Source: Bradyrhizobium daqingense (GTDB lineage Bacteria; Pseudomonadota; Alphaproteobacteria; Rhizobiales; Xanthobacteraceae). Taken from it: DNA of 64,000 nt. Location of the stretch: contig NZ_CP088014.1 in the NCBI RefSeq assembly GCF_021044685.1, positions 744,001-808,000 on the forward strand, read 5' to 3'. The notes below the pieces were generated by a model, which did not search any database, was not told where the DNA came from, and saw nothing but the letters and a program-made list of their open reading frames with translations. Position numbers and translations under genes: made by a program. Shown piece by piece: positions 11,671-23,081 of this stretch (the stretch's first letter is position 1; the number at the start of each line of letters is the position of its first letter).

Positions 11671-12588
11671 ATGAGCTGGCAACCCTCGAACGATCCCGTG
11701 CTCGGGGATCCCATGTCCTGCGATGCGCTCGATCTCGTCATCGTGCCGCGCACGCGCGATCTCGGCGACGGCTTCGCGGTGCGCCGGGCGCTGCCGCATG
11801 GCAAGCGGCAAATGGTCGGCCCCTTCATCTTCTTCGATCATTTCGGACCGGTGCAGTTCGTCTCCGGCAAGGGCATGGACGTGCGGCCGCATCCGCATAT
11901 CGGGCTTGCCACCGTCACCTATCTGTTCGACGGCGCCATCATGCATCGCGACAGCGAGGGCAATGTCCAGGAGATCGCGCCGGGGGCGATGAACCTGATG
12001 ACCGCCGGACGCGGCATTGCCCATTCCGAGCGCACGCCGGACGCGCAGCGCGCCTCGGGCCAGAAGATGCTGGGCCTGCAAAGCTGGATCGCGCTGCCGG
12101 CCGGTTCGGAGGAGGTCGCGCCGTCGTTCCAGCATTATGCCGCCGGCGAGCTGCCGATGATCTCCGAGCGAGACTTTACTGCGCGCGTGATCGCGGGCTC
12201 TGCCTTCGGCATCGCCTCGCCCGTCTCGATGGTGTCGCCCTGGTTCTACACCGAGGTCACGGCGGCAGCGGGCGCGAGCGTGCCGCTCGACCCCGACCAT
12301 GAGGAGCGTGCGATCTACGTCGTCGACGGCGAGGTCGAGATCGCGAACGAGCGCTACGAGGGGCCGCGGCTCCTGATCTTCCGCCCCGGCGACCGCATCA
12401 CCGTGAAGGCGCTGAAGGCGACGCGGATGATGTTTCTCGGCGGCGATGCACTGGAGGGCCCGCGCCACATCTGGTGGAATTTCGTCTCCTCCAGCAAGGA
12501 GCGGATCGAGCAGGCCAAGCAGGACTGGAAAACCGGCCGCTTCGCCGCAGTTCCGCAGGAACATGAGTTCATTCCGCTGCCGGAATAG
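11671..12588 (+). CDS. pirin family protein
   Basis: A 305-residue bicupin. The N-terminal half has the pirin metal-binding pattern HPHIGLATVTYLFDG ... HRDSEG ... GIAHSE, where His and Glu residues hold iron. The C-terminal half (VPLDPDHEERAIYVVDGEVE) is the second cupin. Bacterial pirins include quercetin 2,3-dioxygenases and regulators of pyruvate metabolism; which applies here cannot be told. The ATG follows an AGGAG sequence at good spacing. The gene stands between an MmgE/PrpD gene and purC with no sign of a shared operon. Confidence 0.92.
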   Translation: MSWQPSNDPVLGDPMSCDALDLVIVPRTRDLGDGFAVRRALPHGKRQMVGPFIFFDHFGPVQFVSGKGMDVRPHPHIGLATVTYLFDGAIMHRDSEGNVQEIAPGAMNLMTAGRGIAHSERTPDAQRASGQKMLGLQSWIALPAGSEEVAPSFQHYAAGELPMISERDFTARVIAGSAFGIASPVSMVSPWFYTEVTAAAGASVPLDPDHEERAIYVVDGEVEIANERYEGPRLLIFRPGDRITVKALKATRMMFLGGDALEGPRHIWWNFVSSSKERIEQAKQDWKTGRFAAVPQEHEFIPLPE

Positions 12589-12651
12589 GCTAATCCGGTC
12601 TCCGGCCGCGCCATCAGACGCGGCCGGATGTCCCGTGTGAAGGCTTTGCCG

Positions 12652-13566
12652 ATGACCACCATGCTCTCTAGCGACCTGCCGCTTCCTAAGATCGGACGCG
12701 GCAAGGTGCGTGATATCTACGACGTCGACGGCGACCGCCTGCTGCTCGTCACCACCGACCGTATCAGCGCCTTCGACGTCGTGATGGGCGAGACCATTCC
12801 GATGAAGGGCGCGGTGCTGACCCAGATCAGCGCGTGGTGGTTCGACGAGCTCGAAGGCGTGGTGCCGCATCACATGATCAGCGCCGACACCGACGCGATT
12901 GTCGCGGCCGTACCGGCCTTGAAGCCGCACCGCGCCGAGATTCTCGGCCGCGCCATGCTGTGCAAGCGCACCACGGTCTTTCCGATCGAATGCGTGATCC
13001 GCGGCTATCTCTCGGGCTCGGCCTGGAAGGAATATGCCGCGAGCGGCACGCTCGCCGGCGAGAAGCTGAAGGCCGGCCTCGTCGAGAGCGAGAAGCTGGA
13101 GCCTGCCATCTTCAGCCCGGCGACCAAGGCCGAGAGCGGCCATGACGAGAACATCACCATCGCGAAGATGCGCACCGTGGTTGCCGACGAGGTCGCCTAC
13201 ACGCTGGAGAGCATGACGCGTGCGATCTACACGCTCGGCGAGGAGCTGGCCCGCGAGCAGGGCATCATCATCGCCGACACCAAGTTCGAGTTCGGCCGCG
13301 ACAAGGACGGGCGCATCATCCTGATCGACGAAGTCATGACGCCGGACAGCTCTCGCTTCTGGGCGGTCGACGCCTACAAGCCCGGCCAGCCGCAGGCGAG
13401 CTTCGACAAGCAACCCTTACGCGACTATCTCGACGCCGAGCGCCGCGCCGGCCGCTGGAACGGCGACGCCCCTCCGCCGCCACTGCCGGCAAGCGTGGTG
13501 GACGCGACCAGCAAGAGATATCTGGAAGCTTACAGGCGCGTGACGGGGAAAGAGCTGAAGATCTAG
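12652..13566 (+). CDS. purC: phosphoribosylaminoimidazole-succinocarboxamide synthase
   Basis: SAICAR synthase: ATP-dependent joining of CAIR and aspartate in purine biosynthesis. The 304-residue form of the enzyme is recognised by [20 protein letters not shown] near the N-terminus, [38 protein letters not shown], and [14 protein letters not shown] ... [12 protein letters not shown]. The ATG at 12652 gives [19 protein letters not shown], the usual short leader; an earlier ATG at 12628 adds eight unconserved residues. The gene is single here, without other pur genes nearby. Confidence 0.96.
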   Translation: MTTMLSSDLPLPKIGRGKVRDIYDVDGDRLLLVTTDRISAFDVVMGETIPMKGAVLTQISAWWFDELEGVVPHHMISADTDAIVAAVPALKPHRAEILGRAMLCKRTTVFPIECVIRGYLSGSAWKEYAASGTLAGEKLKAGLVESEKLEPAIFSPATKAESGHDENITIAKMRTVVADEVAYTLESMTRAIYTLGEELAREQGIIIADTKFEFGRDKDGRIILIDEVMTPDSSRFWAVDAYKPGQPQASFDKQPLRDYLDAERRAGRWNGDAPPPPLPASVVDATSKRYLEAYRRVTGKELKI

Positions 13567-13588
13567 GCTCCGCGGCCGCCGCGCGCTC

Positions 13589-13674
13589 CGTCATTGCGAG
13601 GAGCCCTTGCGACGAAGCAATCCAGGCTGCCTCCGCTGAGGGATTCTGGATTGCTTCGCTTCGCTCGCAACGAC
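13589..13674. repeat. dispersed palindromic repeat, family C copy 1
   Basis: CGTCATTGCGAGGAGC at the left is the partial complement of GCTTCGCTCGCAACGACG at the right, and AAGCAATCCAG pairs with CTGGATTGCTT inside. A second copy lies at 19100-19185. It sits between convergent purC and the aldehyde dehydrogenase gene. Confidence 0.75.
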
Positions 13675-13743
13675 GTGGAGGGACCAATGCGCCTCTCCAG
13701 CATTCTTGCCGGGCTCACATACGTGATGGTACCGGCGACGTTC

Positions 13744-15237
13744 TCACACCCCCGCCATCATCACGTATTTGATCTCGACATATTCCTCCATGCCGTGACG
13801 CGAGCCTTCGCGCCCCAGGCCGCTTTCCTTGACGCCGCCGAAGGGGGCGACTTCGGTGGTGATGAGACCGGTGTTGACGCCGACCATGCCTGATTCCAGT
13901 GCCTCGGCGACGCGCCAGACGCGGCCGAGATCGCGGGAATAGAAGTACGAGGCGAGGCCGAACGGCGAGGCGTTGCACATCGCGATGACGTCGGCCTCAT
14001 CCTTGAAGCGGATCACGGGGGCGAGCGGGCCGAAGGTCTCCTCCTGCGACACCAGCGAATCCGGCTTGACGTCGGCGAGCACCGTGGGCTCGAAGAACGA
14101 GCGTCCGAGCTCGCTGCGCTTGCCGCCGGTGACGACCTTGGCGCCGCGCTTGACGGCGTCGGCGATGTGGCGCTCGACCTTGTCGACCGCCTTCATGTTG
14201 ATCAGCGGGCCCTGCGTGACGCCGCCTTCGGTACCGTCGCCGATCTTCATCGCCGCGACCTTCTTCGACAGCTTCTGCACGAACTCGTCGTAAATCTTGT
14301 CCTGGGCATAGATGCGGTTGGCGCAGACGCAGGTCTGGCCCATGTTGCGGTATTTCGAGACGATGGCGCCCTCGACCGCGGCATCGATGTCGGCGTCGTC
14401 GAACACCACGAACGGCGCATTGCCGCCGAGCTCGAGGCCGAGCCGCTTCACGCCGACGGAAGCCTGCTGGTAGAGGATCTTGCCGACCGCGGTCGAGCCG
14501 GTGAAGCCGACGAAGCGCACCGCCGGGTGCTCGCACAGCACCTTGCCGATCGGCGGTGCGTCGCCGGTGATGATGTTGAGCACGCCCTTGGGAATGCCGG
14601 CCTTCTCGGCGAGCACGGCCAGCGCCAGCGCCGACAGCGGTGTTTCATTGGCGGGCTTGAGCACCACGGTGCAGCCGGCCGCGAGCGCCGGCGAGACCTT
14701 GCGGGTGATCATCGAGTTCGGGAAATTCCACGGCGTGATCGCGCCGCAGACGCCGATCGGCTGCTTGATCGCGAGCAGGCGCGCATCGGCGCGCTGGGTC
14801 GGAATGGTCTCGCCATAGACGCGGCGGGCTTCTTCCGCGAAGAACTCGATATAGGCGGCGCCGATATCGACCTCGCCGAGCGCCTCGGTGAGCGGCTTGC
14901 CCTGCTCGGAGGTGAGGATCAGCGCGAGGTCCTCGCGGTTGGCGGTGATCAGCTCGAACCATTTGCGCAGGATGTTGGAGCGCTGCTTGGCGGTGTGCTT
15001 GGCCCAGCCCGGGAAGGCGCGCTCGGCGGCCTCGACCGCCTTGGTCGTCTCGTCAGCACCAAGCTGCGGAACTTTTGCCAGCTCGACACCGGTTGCGGGA
15101 TTGTTGACGGCAAAGACCGGCGTACCGACCCAGGCGCCGTCGATGTAACAGGCCTCCTTCAGCAGCGAGGGGTCCTTCAACCGGTCGCGCAAGGTGGCGG
15201 TGGCTTGAGGGGCGCGTGCGGCGGCGGTCGGTGTCAT
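13744..15237 (-). CDS. gabD: NAD(P)-dependent succinate-semialdehyde dehydrogenase
   Basis: Oxidises succinate semialdehyde to succinate, the last step of the GABA shunt, in the cytoplasm. The 497-residue protein is an aldehyde dehydrogenase with the NAD-binding and catalytic signatures TPWNFPNSMITRKV, GCTVVLKPANETPLSALAL, FTGSTAVGKIL, the Glu-containing LGLELGGNAPFVVF and the Cys-containing NMGQTCVCANRIYAQ. The C-terminal GLGREGSRHGMEEYVEIKY is typical of GabD-type enzymes. The ATG at 15237 gives the normal N-terminus; the longer open frame has no homology. No gabT lies beside it. Another semialdehyde could be the true substrate. Confidence 0.92.
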   Translation of the reverse strand: MTPTAAARAPQATATLRDRLKDPSLLKEACYIDGAWVGTPVFAVNNPATGVELAKVPQLGADETTKAVEAAERAFPGWAKHTAKQRSNILRKWFELITANREDLALILTSEQGKPLTEALGEVDIGAAYIEFFAEEARRVYGETIPTQRADARLLAIKQPIGVCGAITPWNFPNSMITRKVSPALAAGCTVVLKPANETPLSALALAVLAEKAGIPKGVLNIITGDAPPIGKVLCEHPAVRFVGFTGSTAVGKILYQQASVGVKRLGLELGGNAPFVVFDDADIDAAVEGAIVSKYRNMGQTCVCANRIYAQDKIYDEFVQKLSKKVAAMKIGDGTEGGVTQGPLINMKAVDKVERHIADAVKRGAKVVTGGKRSELGRSFFEPTVLADVKPDSLVSQEETFGPLAPVIRFKDEADVIAMCNASPFGLASYFYSRDLGRVWRVAEALESGMVGVNTGLITTEVAPFGGVKESGLGREGSRHGMEEYVEIKYVMMAGV

Positions 15238-15363
15238 GGCGTACTCCCTTGGGCGATCGGACGGGGGGCGATCGGATCGGCCCGGAATATAGGAGCAAGC
15301 GGTGCGCAATGCACCGCCCCGCAACGCACATCTGCTTGGAGTTAGGCTCGGAGCAGCGTGGCC

Positions 15364-15684
15364 TTACGCCGCGCCGCTCATATAGGTCTCGCGCCGGCCG
15401 ATCATGCGCTCGGCCGCGGCCTTGGCATCGGCTTTCGAGGAGGTCGCGCAGGTCCGGTATTCGAGATCGGGTACGTCGGAGCGGTCGCGGCGGCCGAACC
15501 AGGACTTCGAGCCGACCGGCAACAGCGCCAAGGATTGGGCCAGATTGTCGACCGCGCCGAAGGAATAGAGTGCGCCGGTGCCGGCGATGCGAACCTCGTA
15601 AATGCCGGGCGAGATCGGCGCCTCCAGATTGTCGCCCCGTCCAGGACGGGGATAGCGCTTCCATTCGCTCCAGGTCGAGATCAT
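15364..15684 (-). CDS. conserved-looking hypothetical protein, 106 residues
   Basis: A short soluble protein that I cannot place with confidence. The segment SPGIYEVRIAGTGALYSFGA followed by a small helical part (VDNLAQSLALLP) is faintly like a GIY-YIG-type fold, but the catalytic residues are not apparent. The C-terminus is rich in Ala, Lys and Arg. It has its own upstream gap and lies close downstream of nothing obvious. The coding call rests on codon use and a clean start; function unknown. Confidence 0.6.
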   Translation of the reverse strand: MISTWSEWKRYPRPGRGDNLEAPISPGIYEVRIAGTGALYSFGAVDNLAQSLALLPVGSKSWFGRRDRSDVPDLEYRTCATSSKADAKAAAERMIGRRETYMSGAA

Positions 15685-16029
15685 TTGAGGTCCCCCAAGC
15701 GGCCGTCAGCCGCCGCCAATTTGCATCAAGTCTTAACGTCGCACGGCCGTGGGCCGCGTGCTGAAACGCCGCAAAGCACAAAATGTTTCAAGTGAATCAA
15801 ACACGCGAAACATACCGCCGGTGCCCATCCACGGTCACGGCGGGCCGCGGTCATCCATCGCAGATTGTGACGGAGTGTTGCAGTTCAGCCGCCTTGTCGT
15901 CCTGCGCCGGGCGGGGACCGTCAAGTCACGACATCGCGACCACCACGGGCATCCGGACGCGCTTGCGGCGCGGGGCGTGCGGGAGGACAATCGATCACTT
16001 CCAACAATAATCAAACCGGAGGAAACACG
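15685..16029. other. divergent gene-free stretch before the serine hydrolase gene
   Basis: This is the shared upstream region of the minus-strand hypothetical gene and the serine hydrolase gene. Its right end carries GGAGGAAACACG directly before the ATG at 16030, a strong ribosome binding site. A relatively A/T-rich patch around 15775-15815 could hold promoters, but I see no clear -35/-10 pair, hairpin or RNA gene. Confidence 0.4.
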
Positions 16030-17226
16030 ATGCAAAGCCGAGCCGAGATCGACGAGATCCTGCGCCAGAAGAGCGACGCCAAGGAAATTCCCGGCGTCGT
16101 CGCCATCGCCGCCAGCGGTAACGACGTGCTGTATCAGGGCGCGTTCGGCAAGCGGGATCTGTCGAAGCCCGATGCCATGACCGCTGACAGCGTGTTCTGG
16201 ATCGCCTCGATGACGAAGGCGGTGACATCGGCCGGCGCAATGCAACTGGTCGAGCAGGGCAAGCTGTCGTTGGATGCGCCGATCGGCGAGGTTCTGCCCG
16301 ATCTCGCCAAGCCGCAGGTGCTCGAAGGCTTCGACGCCAAGGGCGAGGCCAAGCTCCGCCCGGCCAAGGGACCGATCACGCTGCGCCAGCTCATGACCCA
16401 CACCGCCGGCTTCTGTTACAACATGTGGAACGGCGATCTCGCGGTCTATCTCGACAAGAACGGCATTCCCGCCATCACCACCTGCCAGAACGCGGCGCTG
16501 AAGACGCCGATCATGTCCGACCCCGGCACGCGCTGGGAATACGGCACCAACATCGACTTCGTCGGCAAGGCGGTGGAAGCCGCCAGCGGCAAGCGGCTCG
16601 ACGCTTATCTGCGCGATAATCTGTTCGCACCGCTCGGGATGAGCGATACCGCCTTCAAGATCACCGACAACATGCGCACGCGCCTCGTCGGCATGCATGC
16701 GCGCGGCGAGGACGGCCAGCTCGCATCGATCCCGTTCGAGCTCGAGCAGGAGCCGGAATTCCACATGGGCGGCGGCGGCCTCTACTCGACTGCGGCCGAC
16801 TACATCAAGTTCACTCAGATGATCCTCAACAAGGGCCGCGGCAATGGCAACCAGGTGCTGAAGGCCGAGACCGTCGCGACGATGGGGCAGAACCACATCG
16901 GCGAGCTCGCCATGGGCAAGATGACCACGGCGGCGCCGATGTACACCAACGACGTCGATCTCTATCCGGAGCAGGTGAAAAAGTGGGGCCTCAGCTTCAT
17001 GATCAACACGGCGAAGACGGCGGAAGGGCGCAGCGCAGGCAGTCTCGCCTGGGCCGGCCTTGCCAACACCTATTACTGGATTGATCCTGCCCGAGACGTC
17101 ACCGGCGTGATCCTGATGCAGCTCTTGCCGTTCGCCGACGCAAAATGCCTGGAGGCGTTCGCGGGCTTCGAGCGCGGGGTCTATGCCGGGCTCGACGCCG
17201 CCGGCAGCGGGAAGAAGGCGGCGTGA
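16030..17226 (+). CDS. class C beta-lactamase-like serine hydrolase
   Basis: The 398-residue protein belongs to the beta-lactamase/penicillin-binding-protein-like serine hydrolases (class C, EstB/LpqH-like esterases). The nucleophile motif is SMTK in FWIASMTKAVTSAGAMQLV, and the second motif is YGTN in WEYGTNIDFVGKAVE. There is no N-terminal signal peptide, so it is probably cytoplasmic and more likely an esterase or lactonase than a periplasmic beta-lactamase. A GGAGG site stands 7 bases before the ATG. The next gene downstream is an acyl-CoA synthetase 150 bases away, across a palindromic repeat. Confidence 0.9.
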   Translation: MQSRAEIDEILRQKSDAKEIPGVVAIAASGNDVLYQGAFGKRDLSKPDAMTADSVFWIASMTKAVTSAGAMQLVEQGKLSLDAPIGEVLPDLAKPQVLEGFDAKGEAKLRPAKGPITLRQLMTHTAGFCYNMWNGDLAVYLDKNGIPAITTCQNAALKTPIMSDPGTRWEYGTNIDFVGKAVEAASGKRLDAYLRDNLFAPLGMSDTAFKITDNMRTRLVGMHARGEDGQLASIPFELEQEPEFHMGGGGLYSTAADYIKFTQMILNKGRGNGNQVLKAETVATMGQNHIGELAMGKMTTAAPMYTNDVDLYPEQVKKWGLSFMINTAKTAEGRSAGSLAWAGLANTYYWIDPARDVTGVILMQLLPFADAKCLEAFAGFERGVYAGLDAAGSGKKAA

Positions 17227-17248
17227 GGGGCTGAGTGCTCTCGCCACG

Positions 17249-17333
17249 CGTCATGGCCGGGCTTGTCCCGGCCATCCACGCTCGCCTCGTGGCACAAAGA
17301 ACGTGGATGCCCGGGACAAGCCCGGGTATGACG
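17249..17333. repeat. dispersed palindromic repeat, family A copy 3
   Basis: CGTCATGGCCGGGCTTGTCC pairs with GGACAAGCCCGGGTATGACG, and CATCCACG near the left arm pairs with CGTGGATG near the right arm. The unit fills most of the gap between the serine hydrolase and acyl-CoA synthetase genes. Confidence 0.8.
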
Positions 17334-17379
17334 ACCGAAAAGGATCAAGCTGCTCATCCTGCGACGAAAGGACTTCGAC

Positions 17380-19074
<1,695 letters not shown>

Positions 19075-19099
19075 GTGGTACGCACAGCCGTCTCCACAT

Positions 19100-19185
19100 C
19101 GTCATTGCGAGCGGAGCGAAGCAATCCAGTCTGCTACCGCGGAGATGGTCTGGATTGCTTCGTCGCTACGCTCCTCGCAATGACG
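19100..19185. repeat. dispersed palindromic repeat, family C copy 2
   Basis: CGTCATTGCGAGCGGAGCGA on the left matches in inverse TCCTCGCAATGACG on the right, with AAGCAATCCAG/CTGGATTGCTT forming the inner stem. It shares arms with the copy at 13589. It lies between two convergent genes and could act as a bidirectional hairpin. Confidence 0.8.
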
Positions 19186-19197
19186 GAGACCGGGACC

Positions 19198-20199
19198 TTA
19201 CCCCGTCAGCCCGCGCTGACCGGCCAGCTCCTTCAGCGACACTTGCGGACGCGCGCCGATGTGCTGGATCACTTCGGCGGCCGCGAGCGCGCCGAGCTCG
19301 CCGCATTGCTTGTAGCCGAAATTGCGCGCGAGGCCGTAGAGGAAGCCGGCGGCGAAGAGATCGCCGGCGCCGGTGGTGTCGACCACCTTGTCGACCGGGA
19401 AGGCTGGGGCAGCGACGGCGTCTTCCGACGACACCACCATGCAGCCCTTCTCGCTGCGGGTGACCACGCCGAGATTGACGTCGTTGCGCAGCTGCTTCAG
19501 CGCGGCGTCGAAATCCGAGGTCATGTAGAGCGCGTGCAGCTCGGACTCGTTGGCGAAGACGATGTCGACGGTGCCGTTGCGCATCAAGGACAGGAATTCG
19601 TCGCGATAGCGATCGACGCAGAAGGAATCCGACAGCGTCAGCGCCACCTGGCGCTTGGCATCATGGGCGATCTTGGCCGCCTTGAGGAAAGCGTCCTTGG
19701 CGTTCTTGGGGTCCCAGAGATAGCCTTCGAGATAGACGATGCCGGCGCCGGCGATCTCGGCCGGATCGATGTCGGCGGGCGACAGATCCTGCGCCGCGCC
19801 GAGATAGGTGTTCATGGTGCGCTCGCCGTCACCGGTGACCAGGATGTAGGAGCAGCCGGTGGCGGGGCCGTCCTTCGCGGCCGGGGTGTTGAAGGCGACG
19901 CCGGCGGCGCGGATGTCGTGAACGTAGAGCTTGCCGATCTGGTCGTCCTTGACTTTGCCGACATAGGCGGCGCGTGCCCCCAGGCTGCCGATGCCGACGA
20001 TGGTGTTGGCGGCAGATCCCCCCGAGACCTCGGTCGCCGGGCCCATGTCCTTGTAGATGGCCGCCGCCCGCGCCTCGTCGATCAGGGACATGCTGCCCTT
20101 GGTCATGCCATGCTTGGCCAGAAAGGCCTCGTCGGTCCTGACCAGCACGTCGAACAGCGCGTTGCCGATGCCGAGAACGTCATATTTCACGTCAGCCAT
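19198..20199 (-). CDS. adenosine kinase-type PfkB family carbohydrate kinase
   Basis: The 333-residue protein is a ribokinase/PfkB-fold kinase. The N-terminal GIGNALFDVLVRTDEAFL and MSLIDEARA, the glycine-rich EVSGGSAANTIVGIGSLGAR, and the C-terminal signature DTTGAGDLFAAGFLYGLARN with the catalytic Asp fit the adenosine kinase-like branch common in alphaproteobacteria. It would phosphorylate adenosine or a related nucleoside/sugar with ATP in the cytoplasm. The ATG at 20199 lies in a divergent arrangement with murJ, which begins 125 bases away. Exact substrate is inferred from similarity of motifs only. Confidence 0.9.
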   Translation of the reverse strand: MADVKYDVLGIGNALFDVLVRTDEAFLAKHGMTKGSMSLIDEARAAAIYKDMGPATEVSGGSAANTIVGIGSLGARAAYVGKVKDDQIGKLYVHDIRAAGVAFNTPAAKDGPATGCSYILVTGDGERTMNTYLGAAQDLSPADIDPAEIAGAGIVYLEGYLWDPKNAKDAFLKAAKIAHDAKRQVALTLSDSFCVDRYRDEFLSLMRNGTVDIVFANESELHALYMTSDFDAALKQLRNDVNLGVVTRSEKGCMVVSSEDAVAAPAFPVDKVVDTTGAGDLFAAGFLYGLARNFGYKQCGELGALAAAEVIQHIGARPQVSLKELAGQRGLTG

Positions 20200-20324
20200 T
20201 CACCTTGATCCTGATTGGCGGATTGCGATCCCTGCGGAAATCCGCTTCCTGTCGGCCTGAAATCTGCCTCGCGGCCTATCACGACCGGGCGTCCGCGGGC
20301 AAGCAACGGTATTATCAAAGCGCA

Positions 20325-21857
20325 ATGATCCGCTCCTTCCTGACCGTCTCGACGGGAACGCTGGCCTCGCGGCTTTTGGGCTTTGCGCGCGATTCCCTGA
20401 TCGCGGCGCTGCTCGGCACCGGCGCGGTGGCGGATGCGTTCCTGGCGGCGTTCCAGCTCGTCAACGTGGTGCGGCGGCTGCTGAGCGAGGGGGCGCTGAA
20501 TGCGGCTTTGATCCCGGCTTGGCTGCGAATCCGGGACCGCGACGGCGCGGCGGCCGCAGCGGCGTTTGCGGGGTGCGTGCTCGGCACGGTCAGCGCGGCG
20601 CTGGTTGTGATCTCGATCGGCATCGCGCTCGCAATGCCGCTGATCATCATGGTGATCGCGCCGGGATTTGTCGGCAGCAGCACGCTCGATCTCGCCGTGA
20701 ACAACGCGCGACAGATGCTGCCTTATCTCGCCTTCGCCGGCCCGGTCACAGTGTTGATGGGATTGCTCAACGCGCAGGGGCGCTTTGCCCTCACCGCGTT
20801 CTCGCCGCTGCTGTTCAACATCGCGCTGATCGCTGCGATTGCGGCTCTACTGCGCTGGCACGCCGATGCGACGTTTGCGGCCTGGATGCTGGCGGCCACG
20901 GTCGGCATCGCCGGCCTGCTGCAATTGCTGATGTTGCTGTCGCAACGAAGCGCACGCCTTGCGACGCCGCTGCGCGTCAGCTTCGACCGGGAGATGCGCA
21001 CTTTTTTCGCCAAGGCGATCCCCGGCATGATCGCAAGCTCGGGTCCGCAATGGCTGATGGTGGCCGGCGCGATCATCGCCTCGGCGACGCCCTCCGCGGT
21101 GTCCTGGCTCTATTTCGCCAACCGCCTGATCGAGCTGCCGCTCGGCATCGTCGGCGTCGCCATGGGCACGGTGCTGGTGCCGGAGCTGACCCGCGCCGTC
21201 GGAAGCGGCGACCGCGATGCGGTGGCGCATGCCGAATCCCGTGCGCTGGAGCTTGCGACGGGGCTGGCCCTGCCGGCCACGCTCGGCCTGATCGTGCTGG
21301 CCGAGCCGATCGTGCGGCTGTTGTTCGAGCATGGCGCATTCGGTGCACAGGACAGCGCGGCGACAGCGCAGGCGCTGATGTGGCTGGCGCTCGGCCTGCC
21401 TGCGCATGTGCTGATCAAGGCGCTGTCTCCGGCCTTCTATGCGCGCAGCGACACGATGACGCCGCTGCTCGCGACCGCCAGGGGCTTCGTGGTGACGGTC
21501 GTGATGGCGGTTCTGCTCGGTCATGTCTTTGGCGCGACCGGGATCGCGGCGAGCATCGCGGTTGGTGCCTGGAGCAGCGCGCTCTCGCTGCTCCGCAAAG
21601 GCACGGCCGCGTTCGGCTTCTCGATCGATGCGAGCGCCCGCACACGATTACCGCGGATCGTGCTGGCCGCGATCGCCATGGGCGCCCTGCTCTGGCTGAC
21701 AACGGGTCTGGTGCCTGCCGGAGCCCATGGCTTCATCCACTTCGTTGCGCTGGGCGTGCAGATCGCCGCCGGGATCGCCGTCTATGGCCTGCTGTTGCAA
21801 ATCCTCGGCGCCGCCTCCTGGCGCGAGGCGGTTAACGCGTTGAAACGGCCCGGCTAA
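20325..21857 (+). CDS. murJ: lipid II flippase MurJ
   Basis: Inner-membrane flippase that moves lipid II to the periplasmic face for peptidoglycan assembly (formerly MviN). The 510-residue protein shows the MurJ start TVSTGTLASRLLGFARDSLI, then AFLAAFQLVNVVRRLLSEGA, and about 14 hydrophobic segments. LPYLAFAGPVTVLMGLLNAQG and LIELPLGIVGVAMGTVLVPE are typical. The ATG at 20325 directly precedes the conserved N-terminus; the frame is open earlier but reads unconserved residues. trpS follows 69 bases downstream; murJ-trpS-usp-nifU is a familiar order in this group. Confidence 0.95.
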   Translation: MIRSFLTVSTGTLASRLLGFARDSLIAALLGTGAVADAFLAAFQLVNVVRRLLSEGALNAALIPAWLRIRDRDGAAAAAAFAGCVLGTVSAALVVISIGIALAMPLIIMVIAPGFVGSSTLDLAVNNARQMLPYLAFAGPVTVLMGLLNAQGRFALTAFSPLLFNIALIAAIAALLRWHADATFAAWMLAATVGIAGLLQLLMLLSQRSARLATPLRVSFDREMRTFFAKAIPGMIASSGPQWLMVAGAIIASATPSAVSWLYFANRLIELPLGIVGVAMGTVLVPELTRAVGSGDRDAVAHAESRALELATGLALPATLGLIVLAEPIVRLLFEHGAFGAQDSAATAQALMWLALGLPAHVLIKALSPAFYARSDTMTPLLATARGFVVTVVMAVLLGHVFGATGIAASIAVGAWSSALSLLRKGTAAFGFSIDASARTRLPRIVLAAIAMGALLWLTTGLVPAGAHGFIHFVALGVQIAAGIAVYGLLLQILGAASWREAVNALKRPG

Positions 21858-21926
21858 GCGAAATACCCTTGACGGGGCAGCGCCGCTGTTGGAAACGACG
21901 GCCGAATACCTATGGGAAGGCTGACC

Positions 21927-22979
21927 ATGCCATTCATTGAACGGGTCTTTTCGGGCGTCCAGCCGACGGGCAATCTGCACCTCGGCAATTACCTCGGCGC
22001 GATCGTCAACTTCGTGAAGTTGCAGGAAACCCACAACTGCATCTACTGCGTCGTCGACATGCACGCGATCACGCAAGGCGTCGACGTCTGGGGCGGACCG
22101 GAGGTGCTCTCGCGCAGCACGCGCGAGGTGACCGCTGCGTTCATCGCGGCCGGCATCGATCCCAAGAAGCAAATCGTGTTCAACCAGAGCCAGGTCTCGG
22201 GCCATGCCGAGCTCGCCTGGATCTTCAACTGCGTCGCGCGCATGGGCTGGCTCGGACGCATGACCCAGTTCAAGGAGAAGGCCGGCAAGGACCGCGAGAA
22301 CGCATCGGTCGGGCTGTTCGACTATCCCGTGCTGATGGCGGCCGACATCCTGCTGTACCGCGCCACCCACGTGCCTGTTGGCGAGGACCAGAAGCAGCAT
22401 CTCGAACTCTCGCGCGACATCGCCCAGAAGTTCAACAACGATTTCGCCGATTCCATCCGCGCCCAGGGCCACGATGACGGCCTGTTCTTCCCGCTGCCGG
22501 AACCCTTGATCACGGGCCCGGCGACGCGCGTGATGAGCCTGCGCGACGGCACCAAGAAAATGTCGAAGTCGGATGCGTCGGACAATTCGCGCATCAACCT
22601 CACCGACGATGCCGACACCATCGCGCAGAAGATCCGCAAGGCGAAGACCGATCCGGAGCCGCTGCCGAGCGAAGAGAAGGGTTTGGAATCGCGGCCCGAA
22701 GCCGACAATCTCGTCGGCATCTTCGCCGCGCTCTCCGGCCGCTCCAAGGCCGACGTGCTCAGGGATTTCGGCGGGGGCCAGTTCTCAAGCTTCAAGAACG
22801 CGCTGGCGGAGCTCTGCGTCACCAAGCTCGCGCCGATCGCCGGTGAGATGAAGCGCCTCGTCGCCGACCCCGCCCATATCGACGCGATCCTGAACGACGG
22901 CTCCGGCCGCGCCCGCGCCATCGCCGACGAGACCATGAAGCAGTCGAAGGACATCGTCGGCTTCATCCGCCGGCGCTGA
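21927..22979 (+). CDS. trpS: tryptophanyl-tRNA synthetase
   Basis: Class I aminoacyl-tRNA synthetase charging tRNA-Trp. The 350-residue protein has the HIGH-type motif [11 protein letters not shown] directly after FSGVQPT, the substrate region [10 protein letters not shown], and the KMSKS motif in [15 protein letters not shown]. The ATG at 21927, preceded by GGGAAGGC, was preferred to the ATG at 21912 because [15 protein letters not shown] is the normal beginning. It lies between murJ and a universal stress protein gene, all on the same strand. Confidence 0.97.
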   Translation: MPFIERVFSGVQPTGNLHLGNYLGAIVNFVKLQETHNCIYCVVDMHAITQGVDVWGGPEVLSRSTREVTAAFIAAGIDPKKQIVFNQSQVSGHAELAWIFNCVARMGWLGRMTQFKEKAGKDRENASVGLFDYPVLMAADILLYRATHVPVGEDQKQHLELSRDIAQKFNNDFADSIRAQGHDDGLFFPLPEPLITGPATRVMSLRDGTKKMSKSDASDNSRINLTDDADTIAQKIRKAKTDPEPLPSEEKGLESRPEADNLVGIFAALSGRSKADVLRDFGGGQFSSFKNALAELCVTKLAPIAGEMKRLVADPAHIDAILNDGSGRARAIADETMKQSKDIVGFIRRR

Positions 22980-23081
22980 TCGGGCGAAACTCGGCCGGCG
23001 CCGCGACGCCGGCCGACGTCCCCTCTCCCAAAGCGGCAGGGAGTGTGGCAGCATGCCGATCGCGCACATTCCGGGACATGC

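Noticed and set aside
10165-13413. Very long open frame on the minus strand (over 1000 codons) across the MmgE/PrpD, pirin and purC genes
   Set aside because: It is antisense to three genes with clear family motifs; its translation is low-complexity and unconserved, as expected from GC-rich codon bias.
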